Position numbers and translations under genes: made by a program. From Streptomyces sp. NA02950 (GTDB lineage: Bacteria > Actinomycetota > Actinomycetes > Streptomycetales > Streptomycetaceae), in the NCBI RefSeq assembly GCF_013364155.1, contig NZ_CP054916.1, forward strand, positions 1,054,001 through 1,118,000: DNA of 64,000 nt, in the 5' to 3' direction. The notes below the pieces were generated by a model. It made no database searches, had not been told where the DNA came from, and was given only the letters and a program-made list of their open reading frames with translations. Positions 9,359 through 19,166 of this stretch are shown here, one piece after another. Position 1 is the first letter of the stretch. Every line of letters starts with the position of its first letter.

Positions 9359-10614
9359 CGTGTCTCTCCTGGAGCGGATGCGGCCGGCCGGCCGACCGGT
9401 TTGACCGCGGACCACTGGGTGACCGGCATGGCCTGCCGCCATCCGGTGAAACCGCCGACCGGGACGGCGTGGGCGACGGCGATCCGGACCAGTTCCCCGC
9501 CGTGGCGGCGGTACCAGTCGGCGAGCAGGGCCTCGGATTCGAGCGTCACGGTGTTGGCGACCAGCCGTCCGCCCGGTGGCAGCGCCGACCAGCACGCCGC
9601 CAGCAGTCCGGGCGCGGTGGCACCGCCGCCGATGAACACCGCGTCGGGGGTGGGCAGCCCGGCCAGGGCGTCGGGAGCGGTGCCGGTGACCACACCGAGG
9701 CCCGGCACACCGAGCGCGGCGGCGTTGCGGCCGATGCGCTCGGCCCGTACCGGGTCGCGTTCGACGGAGAACGCCCGGCAGGTGCGGTGGGCGCGCAGCC
9801 ACTCCACGGCGATGGAGCCGGAGCCGCCGCCGATGTCCCAGAGCAGTTCACCGGGGGCGGGGGCGAGCGCGGCGAGGGTGGCCGCCCGCACATGACGCTT
9901 GGTCAGCTGGCCGTCGTGTTCGTACGCCGTGTCCGGCAGCCCCGGGACCACCGAGAGCCGCGGTGTCCCGGCCGCGGGGACGCAGTCGACGGCGATGACG
10001 TTGAGGGGGTCACCGGGCGGATGGGCCCAGGTGTCGGCCGTTCCCTCCACGGTGCGTTCGCGCTCGCCGCCGAGTTGCTCCAGCACCCGCATCCGGCTCG
10101 GGCCGAAGCCGCGGTCCCGGAGCAGCCCGGCGACCTCGGCCGGGGTGTCCGCGCCCGCGCTGAGCACCAGCAGCGGCCGCCCCGGGTACAGGGACCGGGC
10201 CAGGGCGGCCGACGGGCGGCCCACGAGGCTGATCACCTCGGTCTCCTCCAGCGGCCGGCCGAGCCGGGCACACGCGTACGAGACGGACGACGGATGGGGC
10301 AGCACCCGCAGCCGGTCGGCGCCCAGTTCCTCGGCCAGGGTGCGGCCGATCCCGAAGAACATCGGGTCGCCGCTGGCGAGTACACAGATCCGGCGCTCGG
10401 CGTGCGCGGCGAACAGCCCGGGGACGGCGGGGCGCAGCGGTGACGGCCAGGGCAGCCGCTCGGCGCGGCACTCCGGTGGCAGCAGCGCCAGCTGACGGGG
10501 GCCGCCGATGACCACTTCGGCCGCCCGCAGCGCGTCCTGTCCCGCGGTGGTGAGGCCGTCCCAGCCGTCGGCACCGATGCCGACGACGGTCACGGGGAGT
10601 CGGGCGGGGCTCAC
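9355..10614 (-). CDS. cobL: Precorrin-6Y C5,15-methyltransferase (decarboxylating) CobL
   Basis: A bifunctional enzyme: the N-terminal SAM-methyltransferase (CbiE-like; VVGIGADGWDGL, LASGDPMFFGIGR) methylates C5. The C-terminal Rossmann methyltransferase (CbiT-like; LLWDIGGGSGSIAVEWLRA, VFIGGGATAPGLL) methylates C15 and decarboxylates the C12 acetate. At 419 residues it is full length. It starts with GTG behind a GAGG ribosome site and is followed without gap by cobM. The roughly 120-bp upstream region has no visible B12-box riboswitch, unlike cobN. Confidence 0.95.
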   Translation of the reverse strand: MSPARLPVTVVGIGADGWDGLTTAGQDALRAAEVVIGGPRQLALLPPECRAERLPWPSPLRPAVPGLFAAHAERRICVLASGDPMFFGIGRTLAEELGADRLRVLPHPSSVSYACARLGRPLEETEVISLVGRPSAALARSLYPGRPLLVLSAGADTPAEVAGLLRDRGFGPSRMRVLEQLGGERERTVEGTADTWAHPPGDPLNVIAVDCVPAAGTPRLSVVPGLPDTAYEHDGQLTKRHVRAATLAALAPAPGELLWDIGGGSGSIAVEWLRAHRTCRAFSVERDPVRAERIGRNAAALGVPGLGVVTGTAPDALAGLPTPDAVFIGGGATAPGLLAACWSALPPGGRLVANTVTLESEALLADWYRRHGGELVRIAVAHAVPVGGFTGWRQAMPVTQWSAVKPVGRPAASAPGETR

Positions 10615-10731
10615 GGCGCTACCTCACGTCGTTCGGGGAGTCCGGAGGGGACGGACGGCGAGATGTGCGGCGGGACGGCGCACAGCGGAACTCTACTGAC
10701 CTGCTACGACGCATCCTGCCCCCGGGTCCGG

Positions 10732-11550
10732 TCAGCCGTCTGCCACCCGTTGCCCCGGCATCTGCTCCGGCCGCTGCCGCTCCGGCTCCGGTTCGCCGGC
10801 CGGCTCGTCGTCCGGCTCGTCGTCCGGCTCCAGCGCGGCGAGCGCCATCAGTTGCTCGGCCGTCATCCCCGCGGGGACCGGTTTCGGCGGGGGTGTGCGC
10901 AGCGGCGGCTGCCAGCCCGCGTCGGGGGCCCAGCGCCGGATGAGCCGGGCGGGCGCTCCGGCGACCACCGCGTGGTCGGGCACCTCGCCGCGGACGATCG
11001 CGCCCGCCGCCACCACCACATTGCGGCCGAGTCGTGCCCCCGGGAGGATCACCGCCCCGGCGCCCAGCCAGCTTCCGGTGCCGATGGACACCGGCGCGGA
11101 GCGGGGCCACTGCCGTCCGATGGGCTGGTGGGGGTCGTCATAGGAGTGGTTGTCGCTGGTCACGTAGACGTACGGACCGCAGAACACATCGTCTCCGAAC
11201 TCCACGGTCCGGGAGGCGATCACATGGCTGCCCCGGCCCAGCACCACCCCGTTGCCCAGCCGCAGTACGGGATCCGGACCGAGGTCGAGGCCGGGCATCA
11301 TGCCCGCGGTGAGGGTCACCTGCTCGCCGATGATGCAGTGGTCGCCGAGGTGGATCCACGGCTCTCCGAAGACGGTGCCCTGGGGGAAGGCCAGCCGGGT
11401 GCCGATGCCGATGGCACCGAAGCGGTACGGTCCGGGGCGGTCCCGGGTCACCGCGCCCACCCGCCGCACCCAGCGCGACCCGCGGTGGACCAGACGGGAC
11501 GCGGTACGGCGGCGCCAGGCCGCCCAGGATGAGAACACGTTCTCGTTCAT
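10732..11550 (-). CDS. Left-handed beta-helix (hexapeptide) acyltransferase
   Basis: A 272-residue acyltransferase of the maltose/galactoside O-acetyltransferase-like fold. Hexapeptide turns run from about residue 55 to 190 (IHLGDHCIIGEQVTL, LGNGVVLGRGSHVIA, GSWLGAGAVILPGARLG, VVAAGAIVRGEVPDHAVV). The catalytic-type histidine in VTSDNHSYDD and the terminal VVAGAPARLIRRW are classic. The last 70 residues are a Pro/Glu/Asp-rich tail with a DEPDDEPAGEPEPE repeat, probably disordered. The ATG at 11548-11550 is the first in frame with the fold. The acyl acceptor is unknown. It is close to, but not overlapping, the FhuF-like gene. Confidence 0.87.
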   Translation of the reverse strand: MNENVFSSWAAWRRRTASRLVHRGSRWVRRVGAVTRDRPGPYRFGAIGIGTRLAFPQGTVFGEPWIHLGDHCIIGEQVTLTAGMMPGLDLGPDPVLRLGNGVVLGRGSHVIASRTVEFGDDVFCGPYVYVTSDNHSYDDPHQPIGRQWPRSAPVSIGTGSWLGAGAVILPGARLGRNVVVAAGAIVRGEVPDHAVVAGAPARLIRRWAPDAGWQPPLRTPPPKPVPAGMTAEQLMALAALEPDDEPDDEPAGEPEPERQRPEQMPGQRVADG

Positions 11551-11588
11551 CGGCACCCGCTCACCGTACCGACCGCGTGGTCGCCCGA

Positions 11589-12416
11589 TCAGCCCCCGCC
11601 GCTGTGACCTGCGCCGCGTTCGGATCGCGGGAGGCGGCTGAGCGCGCAGTCGCCGCACAACCCGCCGCCCGGCACCCGGTAGTAGAGGCAGCAGGTGCGG
11701 CGCCGGAAGGCGAGCGGTGCGGTGGTCAGGGTGCCGGCGGCCTTCAGGGGCGGGGTCCGGAGCAGGGCGCTGACCAGCGCGGTGGCACGGTCCGCCGCGT
11801 CCTCCCGGCCCCGGGTCCGGCACCAGTCGTGCAGCACCCGCAGCGAACCGGCCAGCGCCGAGGCCGCGTTGCCCCACAGCAGCCGTCCGGAGACCGGGCA
11901 GGCGGCGCGGATGGCGTGGTGCAGCGGCAGCAGATGCGCATACCCGGTGTGGCTCAGCTGTCCGGCGAGCCCGGCGGGTTCGCCGTGCACCCGCCAGGGG
12001 CCGGGGTGCCACAGATCGTCGGGCGCCATCCGCGCCGGGTTCCACCACAGGGTGTCGGGACGCAGATCCGGCACCCGGCCGTGGAGCGCGGCCGGGGCCA
12101 GTGCGAGGGACCACAGCCGGGCCGCGAGCCCCTGGAAGACCAGGGAGGCCGCGACCCGGCGCTCGTCGGTGCGCAGGGTGGCGGAGACGGTGTCGAGCCG
12201 GGAGAGCAGCGGGGGCGCGGCCCGGCCGCCGACGGTCCGGTAGACCGCGCCGAGGGGTACGTACCCCTCGGCGCCCGGTCCGGCGTCGCCGACCGCGACA
12301 CCCCCGGTGCGCAGGGCGAAGAACGGACCCACCGCGGCGGCCTCGCGCGGCATCGCCGCCGCCGCGTCGCCGTTCGGAGGGGTTCCTTCGTCGCCTTCGT
12401 CGCCTTCGCCGCTCAC
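11589..12416 (-). CDS. FhuF-like (2Fe-2S) ferric iron reductase family protein
   Basis: A 275-residue cytoplasmic protein whose last 40 residues hold the FhuF C-terminal cysteine motif: CC, ten residues, then CGDC (CCLYYRVPGGGLCGDC). This motif ligates a 2Fe-2S cluster in siderophore-iron reductases. The body contains VFQGLAARLWSLALAP, also seen in this family. It begins with GTG, 4 bp after the meaB stop on the same strand, so it is likely cotranscribed behind meaB. A trinucleotide-rich CTTCGTCGC run encodes the acidic N-terminus (GEGDEGDEG). The role in siderophore iron release is inferred from the family. No siderophore genes are adjacent. Confidence 0.78.
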   Translation of the reverse strand: MSGEGDEGDEGTPPNGDAAAAMPREAAAVGPFFALRTGGVAVGDAGPGAEGYVPLGAVYRTVGGRAAPPLLSRLDTVSATLRTDERRVAASLVFQGLAARLWSLALAPAALHGRVPDLRPDTLWWNPARMAPDDLWHPGPWRVHGEPAGLAGQLSHTGYAHLLPLHHAIRAACPVSGRLLWGNAASALAGSLRVLHDWCRTRGREDAADRATALVSALLRTPPLKAAGTLTTAPLAFRRRTCCLYYRVPGGGLCGDCALSRLPRSERGAGHSGGG

Positions 12417-12419
12417 GGG

Positions 12420-13427
12420 TCAAGTGTCGTCCGTCGCCCGGAACGTCTCCAGCAGCCGGTCCGCGGCCAGTGTCGCGGTCAGCGTGCCGTCGCGGACCTC
12501 CTGTTCCAGCAGCGGTCCGAGGCGGCGTACCCCGGGGTGGGCGTGCAGCCGGGCCAGCAGCTGGTCGCGCACCATCGACCAGGTCCAGTCGACCTGCTGG
12601 TCGCGGCGCTTGGTGTCCAGCGCACCGGTGGCCTCCAGCACCCGCCGGTGCTGTTCCAGGCGCTCCCACACCACATCAAGACCGGTGTTCTCACGGGCGC
12701 TACAGGTCAGGACGGGCGGGTTCCAGGGTGCGTCCGGGGGCTGCAACAGCCGGAGCGCGCCCGCCAGTTCACGGGCCGCGGACTTGGCGTCGCGGGCGTG
12801 CGGTCCGTCGGCCTTGTTGATGGTGACGACGTCGGCCAGCTCCAGTACGCCCTTCTTGATGCCCTGGAGCTGATCGCCGGTGCGGGCCAGGGAGAGCAGC
12901 AGGAAGGAGTCGACCATGTTGGCCACGGCGGTCTCGGACTGGCCGACCCCGACCGTCTCCACCAGCACCACGTCATAGCCCGCGGCCTCCATGACCACCA
13001 TGGACTCGCGGGTGGCGCGGGCGACCCCGCCGAGCGTTCCGGCGCTCGGCGAGGGGCGGACGAAGGCGTTCGGGTCGACGGACAGCCGCTCCATCCGGGT
13101 CTTGTCGCCCAGGATGGAGCCGCCGGTACGGCTGGAGGACGGGTCGACGGCGAGCACCGCGACCCGGTGGCCGAGTCCGGTGAGCATGGTGCCCAGGGCG
13201 TCGATGAAGGTGGACTTGCCCACCCCGGGCACCCCGCTGATACCGACCCGCCGCGCCCCGCCGGTGTACGGCAGCAGCTCGATCAGCAGCCGCTGGGCGA
13301 GATCGCGGTGGTCGGGCCGGGTGGACTCGACGAGGGTGATCGCGCGGGCGATGTACGCGCGCGATCCGTCGAGCACCCCCTTGGCGTAGGTGTCGATGTC
13401 GATCGCCGGTCGCTTGACTGACCGCAT
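12420..13427 (-). CDS. meaB: Methylmalonyl-CoA mutase-associated GTPase MeaB
   Basis: A G3E-type P-loop GTPase that gates B12 delivery to, and protects, methylmalonyl-CoA mutase. The Walker A is GVPGVGKSTFIDALG, followed by VDPSSSRTGGSILGDKTRM, the switch VLVETVGVGQSE and the base-recognition NKAD. It has 335 residues, starts at the ATG at 13425-13427, and is separated from the mutB stop by 4 bp. The mutA-mutB-meaB order gives a complete mutase unit whose cofactor pathway lies just upstream in this window. Confidence 0.96.
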   Translation of the reverse strand: MRSVKRPAIDIDTYAKGVLDGSRAYIARAITLVESTRPDHRDLAQRLLIELLPYTGGARRVGISGVPGVGKSTFIDALGTMLTGLGHRVAVLAVDPSSSRTGGSILGDKTRMERLSVDPNAFVRPSPSAGTLGGVARATRESMVVMEAAGYDVVLVETVGVGQSETAVANMVDSFLLLSLARTGDQLQGIKKGVLELADVVTINKADGPHARDAKSAARELAGALRLLQPPDAPWNPPVLTCSARENTGLDVVWERLEQHRRVLEATGALDTKRRDQQVDWTWSMVRDQLLARLHAHPGVRRLGPLLEQEVRDGTLTATLAADRLLETFRATDDT

Positions 13428-13431
13428 GGGC

Positions 13432-15663
13432 CTACAGCTCGTGGCCGAGGTCGGCGGCGAGCGACCTGACCAGGTCGTGGGCGGCGTCGGGGATGACCGT
13501 GCCCGGCAGGAAGACGGCGGCGGCCCCGGCCTCGTGCAGGGTCTGGACGTCCTGCGGCGGGATGACCCCGCCCACGACGATGGTGATGTCCTCGCGCCCC
13601 GCCTCGGCCAGCTGCTCGCGCAGCGCGGGCACCAGGGTGAGGTGGCCGGCCGCGAGCGAGGAGACGCCGACGATGTGCACATCGGCCTCCACCGCCTGCC
13701 GCGCGACCTCCTCCGGGGTCTGGAACAGCGGGCCGACGTCGACGTCGAAGCCGAGGTCGGCGAAGGCGGTGGCGATCACCTTCTGGCCGCGGTCGTGCCC
13801 GTCCTGGCCCATCTTGGCGACCAGGATGCGGGGGCGGCGGCCTTCGGCGCGCTCGAACTCCTCCACCAGCTTGCGGGTGCGGTCCACGCCGGACGACGGT
13901 CCGGCCTCGTCTCGGTACACACCGGAGATCGTACGGATCTGGCCCGAGTGGCGCCCGTAGACCTTCTCCAGTGCGTCGGAGATCTCGCCCACGGTGGCCT
14001 TGGCGCGGGCCGCGTCGACGGCGAGGGCCAGCAGATTGCCCTCCAGACCGGTGCCCGGGCCGGACTCGGCGGCGGCGGTCAGCCGCCGCAGCGCGTCCTG
14101 GCACACCGCCTCGTCCCGCTCGGCGCGCAGCCGCCGCAGCTTGTCGATCTGCTGGGCGCGCACCGAGGTGTTGTCGACCTTGAGGACCTCGATCTGCTCA
14201 TCACTGTCCACCCGGTACTTGTTGACGCCGATCACCGGCTGGCGGCCGGAGTCGATACGCGCCTGGGTGCGGGCCGCGGCCTCCTCGACCCGCAGCTTGG
14301 GAATGCCCGCGTCGATGGCCTTGGCCATCCCGCCGGCCGCCTCGACCTCCTCGATGTGCTGCCAGGCCCGCCGCGCCAGGTCGTGGGTGAGCTTCTCGAC
14401 GTAGGCGCTGCCGCCCCAGGGGTCGATCACCCGGCAGGTGCCCGACTCCTGCTGGAGCAGGATCTGGGTGTTACGGGCGATGCGCGCGGAGAAGTCGGTG
14501 GGCAGCGCGAGCGCCTCGTCCAGGGCGTTGGTGTGCAGCGACTGGGTGTGGCCCTGGGTGGCGGCCATCGCCTCGACGCAGGTGCGCGCCACGTTGTTGA
14601 ACACGTCCTGGGCGGTGAGCGACCAGCCGGAGGTCTGCGAATGGGTGCGCAGACTCAGCGACTTGGGGTTCTTGGGGTCGAACTGCTTGACCAGCTTGGC
14701 CCACAGCAGCCGGGCCGCCCGCAACTTGGCGATCTCCATGAAGAAGTTCATGCCGATGGCCCAGAAGAACGACAGCCGCGGTGCGAACGCGTCCACGTCC
14801 ATCCCGGCCTCCAGTCCGGCCCGCAGGTACTCCACACCGTCGGCCAGGGTGTACGCCAGCTCCAGATCGGCCGTGGCTCCGGCCTCCTGGATGTGGTAGC
14901 CGGAGATGGAGATGGAGTTGTAGCGGGGCATCCGCTGCGAGGTGAACGCGAAGATGTCGGAGATGATCCGCATCGACGGCTGCGGCGGATAGATGTAGGT
15001 GTTGCGGACCATGAACTCCTTGAGAATGTCGTTCTGGATGGTCCCCGCCAGCTTCTCCGGCGGCACTCCCTGCTCCTCGGCGGCCACGATGTACAGCGCG
15101 AGCACGGGCAGCACCGCGCCGTTCATCGTCATCGACACGCTCATCCGGTCCAGCGGGATGCCGTCGAAGAGCTGACGCATGTCGTAGATGGAGTCGATGG
15201 CCACGCCCGCCATGCCGACGTCGCCGGTCACCCGGGGGTGATCGCTGTCGTAGCCGCGGTGGGTGGGCAGGTCGAACGCGACCGACAGGCCCTTCTGACC
15301 GGCCGCCAGGTTACGGCGGTAGAAGGCGTTGGACTCCTCGGCGGTGGAGAAGCCCGCGTACTGCCGGATCGTCCAGGGCTGGTTGACGTACATCGTCGGG
15401 TACGGGCCGCGCAGATAGGGCGCGGCACCGGGGTAGGTGCCCAGGAAGTCCAGGCCGGTCAGGTCCTCGGCGGTGTACAGCGGTTTGACCCCGATGCCCT
15501 CCGGGGTGTCCCACACCAGGTCCTCAACGCCCTTGCCGACGTTGTCGCTCAGCGCGGCGGCCCAGTCGTCGGTTCCGCCCGCGTGGTGCTCACCGGGCGC
15601 TTCGAGCTCGATTCCCGAGAAGTCCGGAATCTTTCCGGCTTCCTGCGGACCGCCCGTCATCAC
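13432..15663 (-). CDS. mutB: Methylmalonyl-CoA mutase large (catalytic) subunit
   Basis: Adenosylcobalamin-dependent interconversion of succinyl-CoA and (R)-methylmalonyl-CoA, feeding polyketide extender and propionate metabolism. A 743-residue protein: TIM barrel with [35 protein letters not shown] and [15 protein letters not shown], then the C-terminal B12-binding domain with the histidine motif DGHDRG and downstream [10 protein letters not shown] and VVGGVIP. The GTG at 15663 overlaps the mutA stop (GTGA), and an ATG follows one codon later. Length and motifs are intact. Confidence 0.97.
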   Translation of the reverse strand: MMTGGPQEAGKIPDFSGIELEAPGEHHAGGTDDWAAALSDNVGKGVEDLVWDTPEGIGVKPLYTAEDLTGLDFLGTYPGAAPYLRGPYPTMYVNQPWTIRQYAGFSTAEESNAFYRRNLAAGQKGLSVAFDLPTHRGYDSDHPRVTGDVGMAGVAIDSIYDMRQLFDGIPLDRMSVSMTMNGAVLPVLALYIVAAEEQGVPPEKLAGTIQNDILKEFMVRNTYIYPPQPSMRIISDIFAFTSQRMPRYNSISISGYHIQEAGATADLELAYTLADGVEYLRAGLEAGMDVDAFAPRLSFFWAIGMNFFMEIAKLRAARLLWAKLVKQFDPKNPKSLSLRTHSQTSGWSLTAQDVFNNVARTCVEAMAATQGHTQSLHTNALDEALALPTDFSARIARNTQILLQQESGTCRVIDPWGGSAYVEKLTHDLARRAWQHIEEVEAAGGMAKAIDAGIPKLRVEEAAARTQARIDSGRQPVIGVNKYRVDSDEQIEVLKVDNTSVRAQQIDKLRRLRAERDEAVCQDALRRLTAAAESGPGTGLEGNLLALAVDAARAKATVGEISDALEKVYGRHSGQIRTISGVYRDEAGPSSGVDRTRKLVEEFERAEGRRPRILVAKMGQDGHDRGQKVIATAFADLGFDVDVGPLFQTPEEVARQAVEADVHIVGVSSLAAGHLTLVPALREQLAEAGREDITIVVGGVIPPQDVQTLHEAGAAAVFLPGTVIPDAAHDLVRSLAADLGHEL

Positions 15664-17552
15664 GCCACCCCCATGATGTCCAGGGCCGAGGAGAGGACCT
15701 CGACCGCGTCGCAGCCCGCGAAGACGAATCCGTCCACCCCGGCTTGCTCGTACTCATCCTGTCGATCCCCGGGCCGCCCGGCCAGATACACCTGGAGCGC
15801 ACCGGCGGCCTTCAGCCGCTCGGCGACGCCCGCGGCCTCCTCCGCGTACAGCGTGTCGCTGGAGCACAGGCACGCCACGCGGGCGCCGCTGGCGGCGAAG
15901 GCGTCGGCGACGGTCTCGGCGGTCACGGAGACCGTCTCCCCCGTCGCGGTGACCGCCTCGACACCGCCCGCCTGGAAGAGGTTGGCGGCGAAGGTGGCGC
16001 GCGCGGTGTGCGCGGCCGCGGGGCCGAGCGCGGCCAGGAAGACCCGGGGCCGGGTGCCCTCGGCGGCCTGGTGGGCGTCGGACCGGGCGCGCAGCGCCTC
16101 GTACGCCTCGTCGCGGCGCACCCGCGGCAGTCCGCCGCCGGGGGTCGCGGGGGCGGTCTCGCGCTCCACGGGCTGCTCGGCGAGGTTCGGGAACTCGCTG
16201 ACGCCGGTGATCGGCTCCTTGCGGCGGGCGAGGGCGCGGGAGCGGCGGGCCCAGGTGTCGGCCAGCCGGTCGCGCACCAGGCCGGAGGCGAGGGCGGCGG
16301 CGAGGCCGCCGGCGCGCTCGATCTCCTGGAACCAGGCCCAGGCGGCGCGGGCCACGTCGTCGGTGAGCCGCTCGATGTACCAGGAGCCGCCGCCGGGGTC
16401 GATCACCCGGGCGAGGTGCGATTCCTCGAGCAGGATGGTGGAGGTGTTGCGGGCGACGCGGCGGGCGAAGTCGTCGGGCCGGCCGATGGCGCTGTCGAAG
16501 GGCAGCACGGTGACGGCGTCGGCGCCGCCGACCCCGGCGGCCAGGCTCGCCACGGTGGTGCGGAGCATGTTCACCCAGGGGTCGCGCCGGGTCATCATCA
16601 CCGGGGAGGTCACCGCGTGCTGGCGCTGGGCGGCCGCCTCCGGGACCGCGCCGCACACCTGCGCGACCCGGGCCCACAGCCGCCGGGCGGCGCGCAGTTT
16701 GGCGATGGTCAGGAACTGGTCGGCGGTGGCCGCGTAGCGGAACTCCAGTTCCCCGCAGGCGGCTTCGGCGCTCAGCCCGGCGGCGGTCAGGGTCCGCAGA
16801 TAGGCCACGCCCGTGGCGAGCGAGCAGCCGAGTTCCTGGGCGGCGGAGCCACCGGCCTCGTGGTACGGCAGCGCGTCCACGGTGAGGGCCCGGACGCCGG
16901 GGTGGTCGCGGTGGCTGAGGGCCGCAAGGCCGGCGGCGGCGGCCAGGTGCCCCGGCAGGTCGGCGTCCCGGCCGGTGCGGGCCACCAGGCCCAGCGGGTC
17001 GGCGCCGAGATTGCCGAGCGCCGCGTGCGGCGGGACCTCGCGGTCGCCGTAGAGCCGCAGCAGGGCGCGGGCGGCGGCCTCGAAGTCGGCGCCCGCGTCG
17101 AGGACCACGGGGGCCAGGTCGAGATAGACGCCGTTCAGCGCCTCGGGCAGCGCCTCGACGGGCACTCCGGCCTCGCCGACCGCCAGCCACACCGAGCTGA
17201 CGCCGTTCTCCAGGTCGGTCAGCACGGCCCGGTTGGTGCGGGCCGGGTCTGCGTCGGTGTGGCGCTGGCGAACGTCCCAGCCGGAGACCGCGGAGCCCTC
17301 GGGACGTCCGCCGCGGACGAACGGGGCGAAGCCGGGGAAACCCGCGTCCTGGGGGGCGTCTTCGGCGGTGTAGAGCGGGCGGACGGAGATCCCGTCCTCG
17401 AGCGCGGTCGCGAGGGCCGCTTCGGCCTGTTCGCCTACGGCGTCCGAGGTGCCGCTTTTACGCAGCACTCCTTCGACGAGGTGGCGCCATTCGTCACGCG
17501 TCACATCCGGGAATTCGTCGGCTAGGGGAAGGCCGTCAGGCAGGACCGTCAT
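15660..17552 (-). CDS. mutA: Methylmalonyl-CoA mutase small (non-catalytic) subunit
   Basis: The 630-residue partner of the catalytic subunit in the heterodimeric mutase. It has the mutase barrel ([42 protein letters not shown]). Its C-terminal cobalamin-binding-like domain lacks the DxHxxG cobalt-ligating histidine, as expected for the small subunit. It is the first gene of the mutA-mutB-meaB unit. The probable promoter is in the short AT-richer stretch just beyond 17552. Confidence 0.96.
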   Translation of the reverse strand: MTVLPDGLPLADEFPDVTRDEWRHLVEGVLRKSGTSDAVGEQAEAALATALEDGISVRPLYTAEDAPQDAGFPGFAPFVRGGRPEGSAVSGWDVRQRHTDADPARTNRAVLTDLENGVSSVWLAVGEAGVPVEALPEALNGVYLDLAPVVLDAGADFEAAARALLRLYGDREVPPHAALGNLGADPLGLVARTGRDADLPGHLAAAAGLAALSHRDHPGVRALTVDALPYHEAGGSAAQELGCSLATGVAYLRTLTAAGLSAEAACGELEFRYAATADQFLTIAKLRAARRLWARVAQVCGAVPEAAAQRQHAVTSPVMMTRRDPWVNMLRTTVASLAAGVGGADAVTVLPFDSAIGRPDDFARRVARNTSTILLEESHLARVIDPGGGSWYIERLTDDVARAAWAWFQEIERAGGLAAALASGLVRDRLADTWARRSRALARRKEPITGVSEFPNLAEQPVERETAPATPGGGLPRVRRDEAYEALRARSDAHQAAEGTRPRVFLAALGPAAAHTARATFAANLFQAGGVEAVTATGETVSVTAETVADAFAASGARVACLCSSDTLYAEEAAGVAERLKAAGALQVYLAGRPGDRQDEYEQAGVDGFVFAGCDAVEVLSSALDIMGVA

Positions 17553-17657
17553 GACAGCGGAGGCTAGTGCGATCTTCTAAAGCCAGAGCAGAGGAATCGG
17601 CTGTGAGCTTGCTCTCTATATCCAGCCCACCGCGGGATGGCTCCGCGCGAACCGAGA

Positions 17658-17693
17658 CCCGCCCGGTGCGACGGGGGATGCACACCGGGCGGG
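17658..17693 (-). terminator. Strong hairpin after the P450 gene
   Basis: An 11-bp perfect stem (17658-17668 with 17683-17693, CCCGCCCGGTG arm) and 14-nt loop lie between the mutA start and the P450 stop. On the plus-strand side it is followed by a short T run (17702-17706). Because the P450 gene reads into it, it is most likely its intrinsic terminator and insulates the mutA promoter. Confidence 0.75.
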
Positions 17694-17756
17694 CTCGATG
17701 ACCTTTTTACCGCATCGGGCCCGGGTCATGCATCACAAACGTGTTCGCTTTCCCGC

Positions 17757-18968
17757 TCACCATGCGACGGGCAGCGAGATCAGGCCACGTGTGCGGATCG
17801 ATGGCCGCCATCGCAGCTCCTCCTTCGAAACATCGAGTCGCAGCCCCGGAAAGCGCCTCAACAGGGCCTCCAGCGCCACTTCGGCCTCCATCCGGGCCAG
17901 CGGCGCACCGAGGCAGTAGTGGATGCCGTGGCCGAACGCAAGGTGCCCGGACCGGACAACATGTGGATTGAAGTGATCCGGATCCTCGAAGTGGTGGGGA
18001 TCACGGTTGGCGGAGGCGATGGAGAGCAGCACCGTCTCCCCCGCGGGAACGGTCACTCCGCCGATCTCGATGTCCTCGAGCGGGAAGCGGCGGATCGAGA
18101 GCGGGGCCGGTCCGTCGTGGCGGGCGAATTCCTCGACCGCGGCCGGGATCCCGTCCGGTTTCTCGCGCAGTGCGCGCAGCGGTTCGGGGCGGTCGAGCAG
18201 ACCGGATACAGAATTCCCGATGAGATGGACCACATTTTCGTATCCGGCGAAGAGGAGGAGAAAGGCGAGTGAGGTCAGTTCGTCCTCACTCAGCCGGTCC
18301 GTCCCGCCGGGGCCGCCCTCGCCGTCGTCGCGGGCCGCGATCAGACCGGAGAGCAGATCGTCCCCGGGCTCCTCGCGCTTGGCGGCGATCAGTCCGGTGT
18401 AGAAGCGCAGCATGTTGCCGATCGCCTCCTTCGCCTGCTCCGGACGGTTGGGATCGGGGGTGATCAGGGTGTCGGTCCAGGCCCGGAAGTCGTGCCGGTC
18501 GCGCTGCGGCACACCCAGCAGATCGCAGATCACCACGATGGGCAGCGGCCCGGCGTAGTCCGCGATCAGATCGGCGCGTCCGGCGGACTCCACGGCGTCC
18601 AGCAATTCGTCCGCCAGCCGCCGTACCCCCTCCCGCATCGCCTCGACCCGGCCCGCGGTGAACGCCTTGACCACCAGTCGGCGGACCCGGGTGTGGTCCG
18701 GCGGGTCCATGTTGAGGAGGTTGGCGTCGAGGGCGGGCGGCAGGGCGAAGCCGCGGAAGTTGCCGGGCAGGGCGTTGCTCTTGTCCAGCGAGAGCCGGGG
18801 GTCGGCGAACGCCCGCCGGACGTCCTCGTAGCGGGTGACCAACCAGGCCGGATTGCCGTCGGGCCCGCTGATCCGGTGGACCGGGCCCTCCTCCCGGAGG
18901 GCGGCGCAGGTGGCGTACGGATCGGTCAGCAGCCCGGTGGTGTCGCGGGGGGTGGAGTTCGCGGTCAT
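17757..18968 (-). CDS. Cytochrome P450 (bacterial class, orphan)
   Basis: A 403-residue heme monooxygenase. The heme loop FGHGIHYCLGAPLAR holds the cysteine ligand, and the K-helix ExxR is in EEFARHDGP. The I-helix reads LLFAGYENVVHL, with asparagine where the usual AGxxT threonine stands. The start is at ATG 18966-18968; the longer open frame upstream is low-complexity and not P450-like. No ferredoxin or reductase gene is adjacent, so redox partners must come from elsewhere. The B-helix region (ALPGNFRGFALPPALDANL) is CYP105/107-like in general shape, but I cannot name the family. Substrate unknown. It is flanked by hairpins on both sides, indicating a monocistronic gene. Confidence 0.93.
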   Translation of the reverse strand: MTANSTPRDTTGLLTDPYATCAALREEGPVHRISGPDGNPAWLVTRYEDVRRAFADPRLSLDKSNALPGNFRGFALPPALDANLLNMDPPDHTRVRRLVVKAFTAGRVEAMREGVRRLADELLDAVESAGRADLIADYAGPLPIVVICDLLGVPQRDRHDFRAWTDTLITPDPNRPEQAKEAIGNMLRFYTGLIAAKREEPGDDLLSGLIAARDDGEGGPGGTDRLSEDELTSLAFLLLFAGYENVVHLIGNSVSGLLDRPEPLRALREKPDGIPAAVEEFARHDGPAPLSIRRFPLEDIEIGGVTVPAGETVLLSIASANRDPHHFEDPDHFNPHVVRSGHLAFGHGIHYCLGAPLARMEAEVALEALLRRFPGLRLDVSKEELRWRPSIRTRGLISLPVAW

Positions 18969-19074
18969 GGCTCCCGACTCTAGATCGTCTGTGGATCGTG
19001 CGGTCCGGGCCGGGCCCAAGGCCACGGTGCGGCCCGGCCGGTGGGGAGGGTGTACGGCGCGGCGCTGGCCTGGA

Positions 19075-19108
19075 GGCGGCGCCGGGACTGAATCTCCCCG
19101 GCGCCGCC
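19075..19108 (-). terminator. Hairpin after the seven-helix membrane protein gene
   Basis: A 12-bp perfect stem (GGCGGCGCCGGG at 19075-19086 with its complement at 19097-19108) and a 10-nt loop lie about 60 bp past the stop of the membrane gene and upstream of the P450 start. It likely terminates the three-gene operon 21508-19167. Confidence 0.7.
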
Positions 19109-19166
19109 TGCGCCACGGGCGGCCCCGACCCCCGTCCAGGGCCACCTCGTCTTCGATCCCCCTGCG

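Noticed and set aside
10615..10731. Possible second cobalamin riboswitch ahead of cobL
   Set aside because: No B12-box, GCCACTG or GGTGCGATTCCGGC-type core was found on the minus strand. Only promoter-like and ribosome-site sequence is present.
13390..16737. A 1,115-codon plus-strand frame opposite mutB/mutA
   Set aside because: High-GC third positions leave antisense frames open. Both mutase subunits are unmistakable on the minus strand, and this product is low-complexity.
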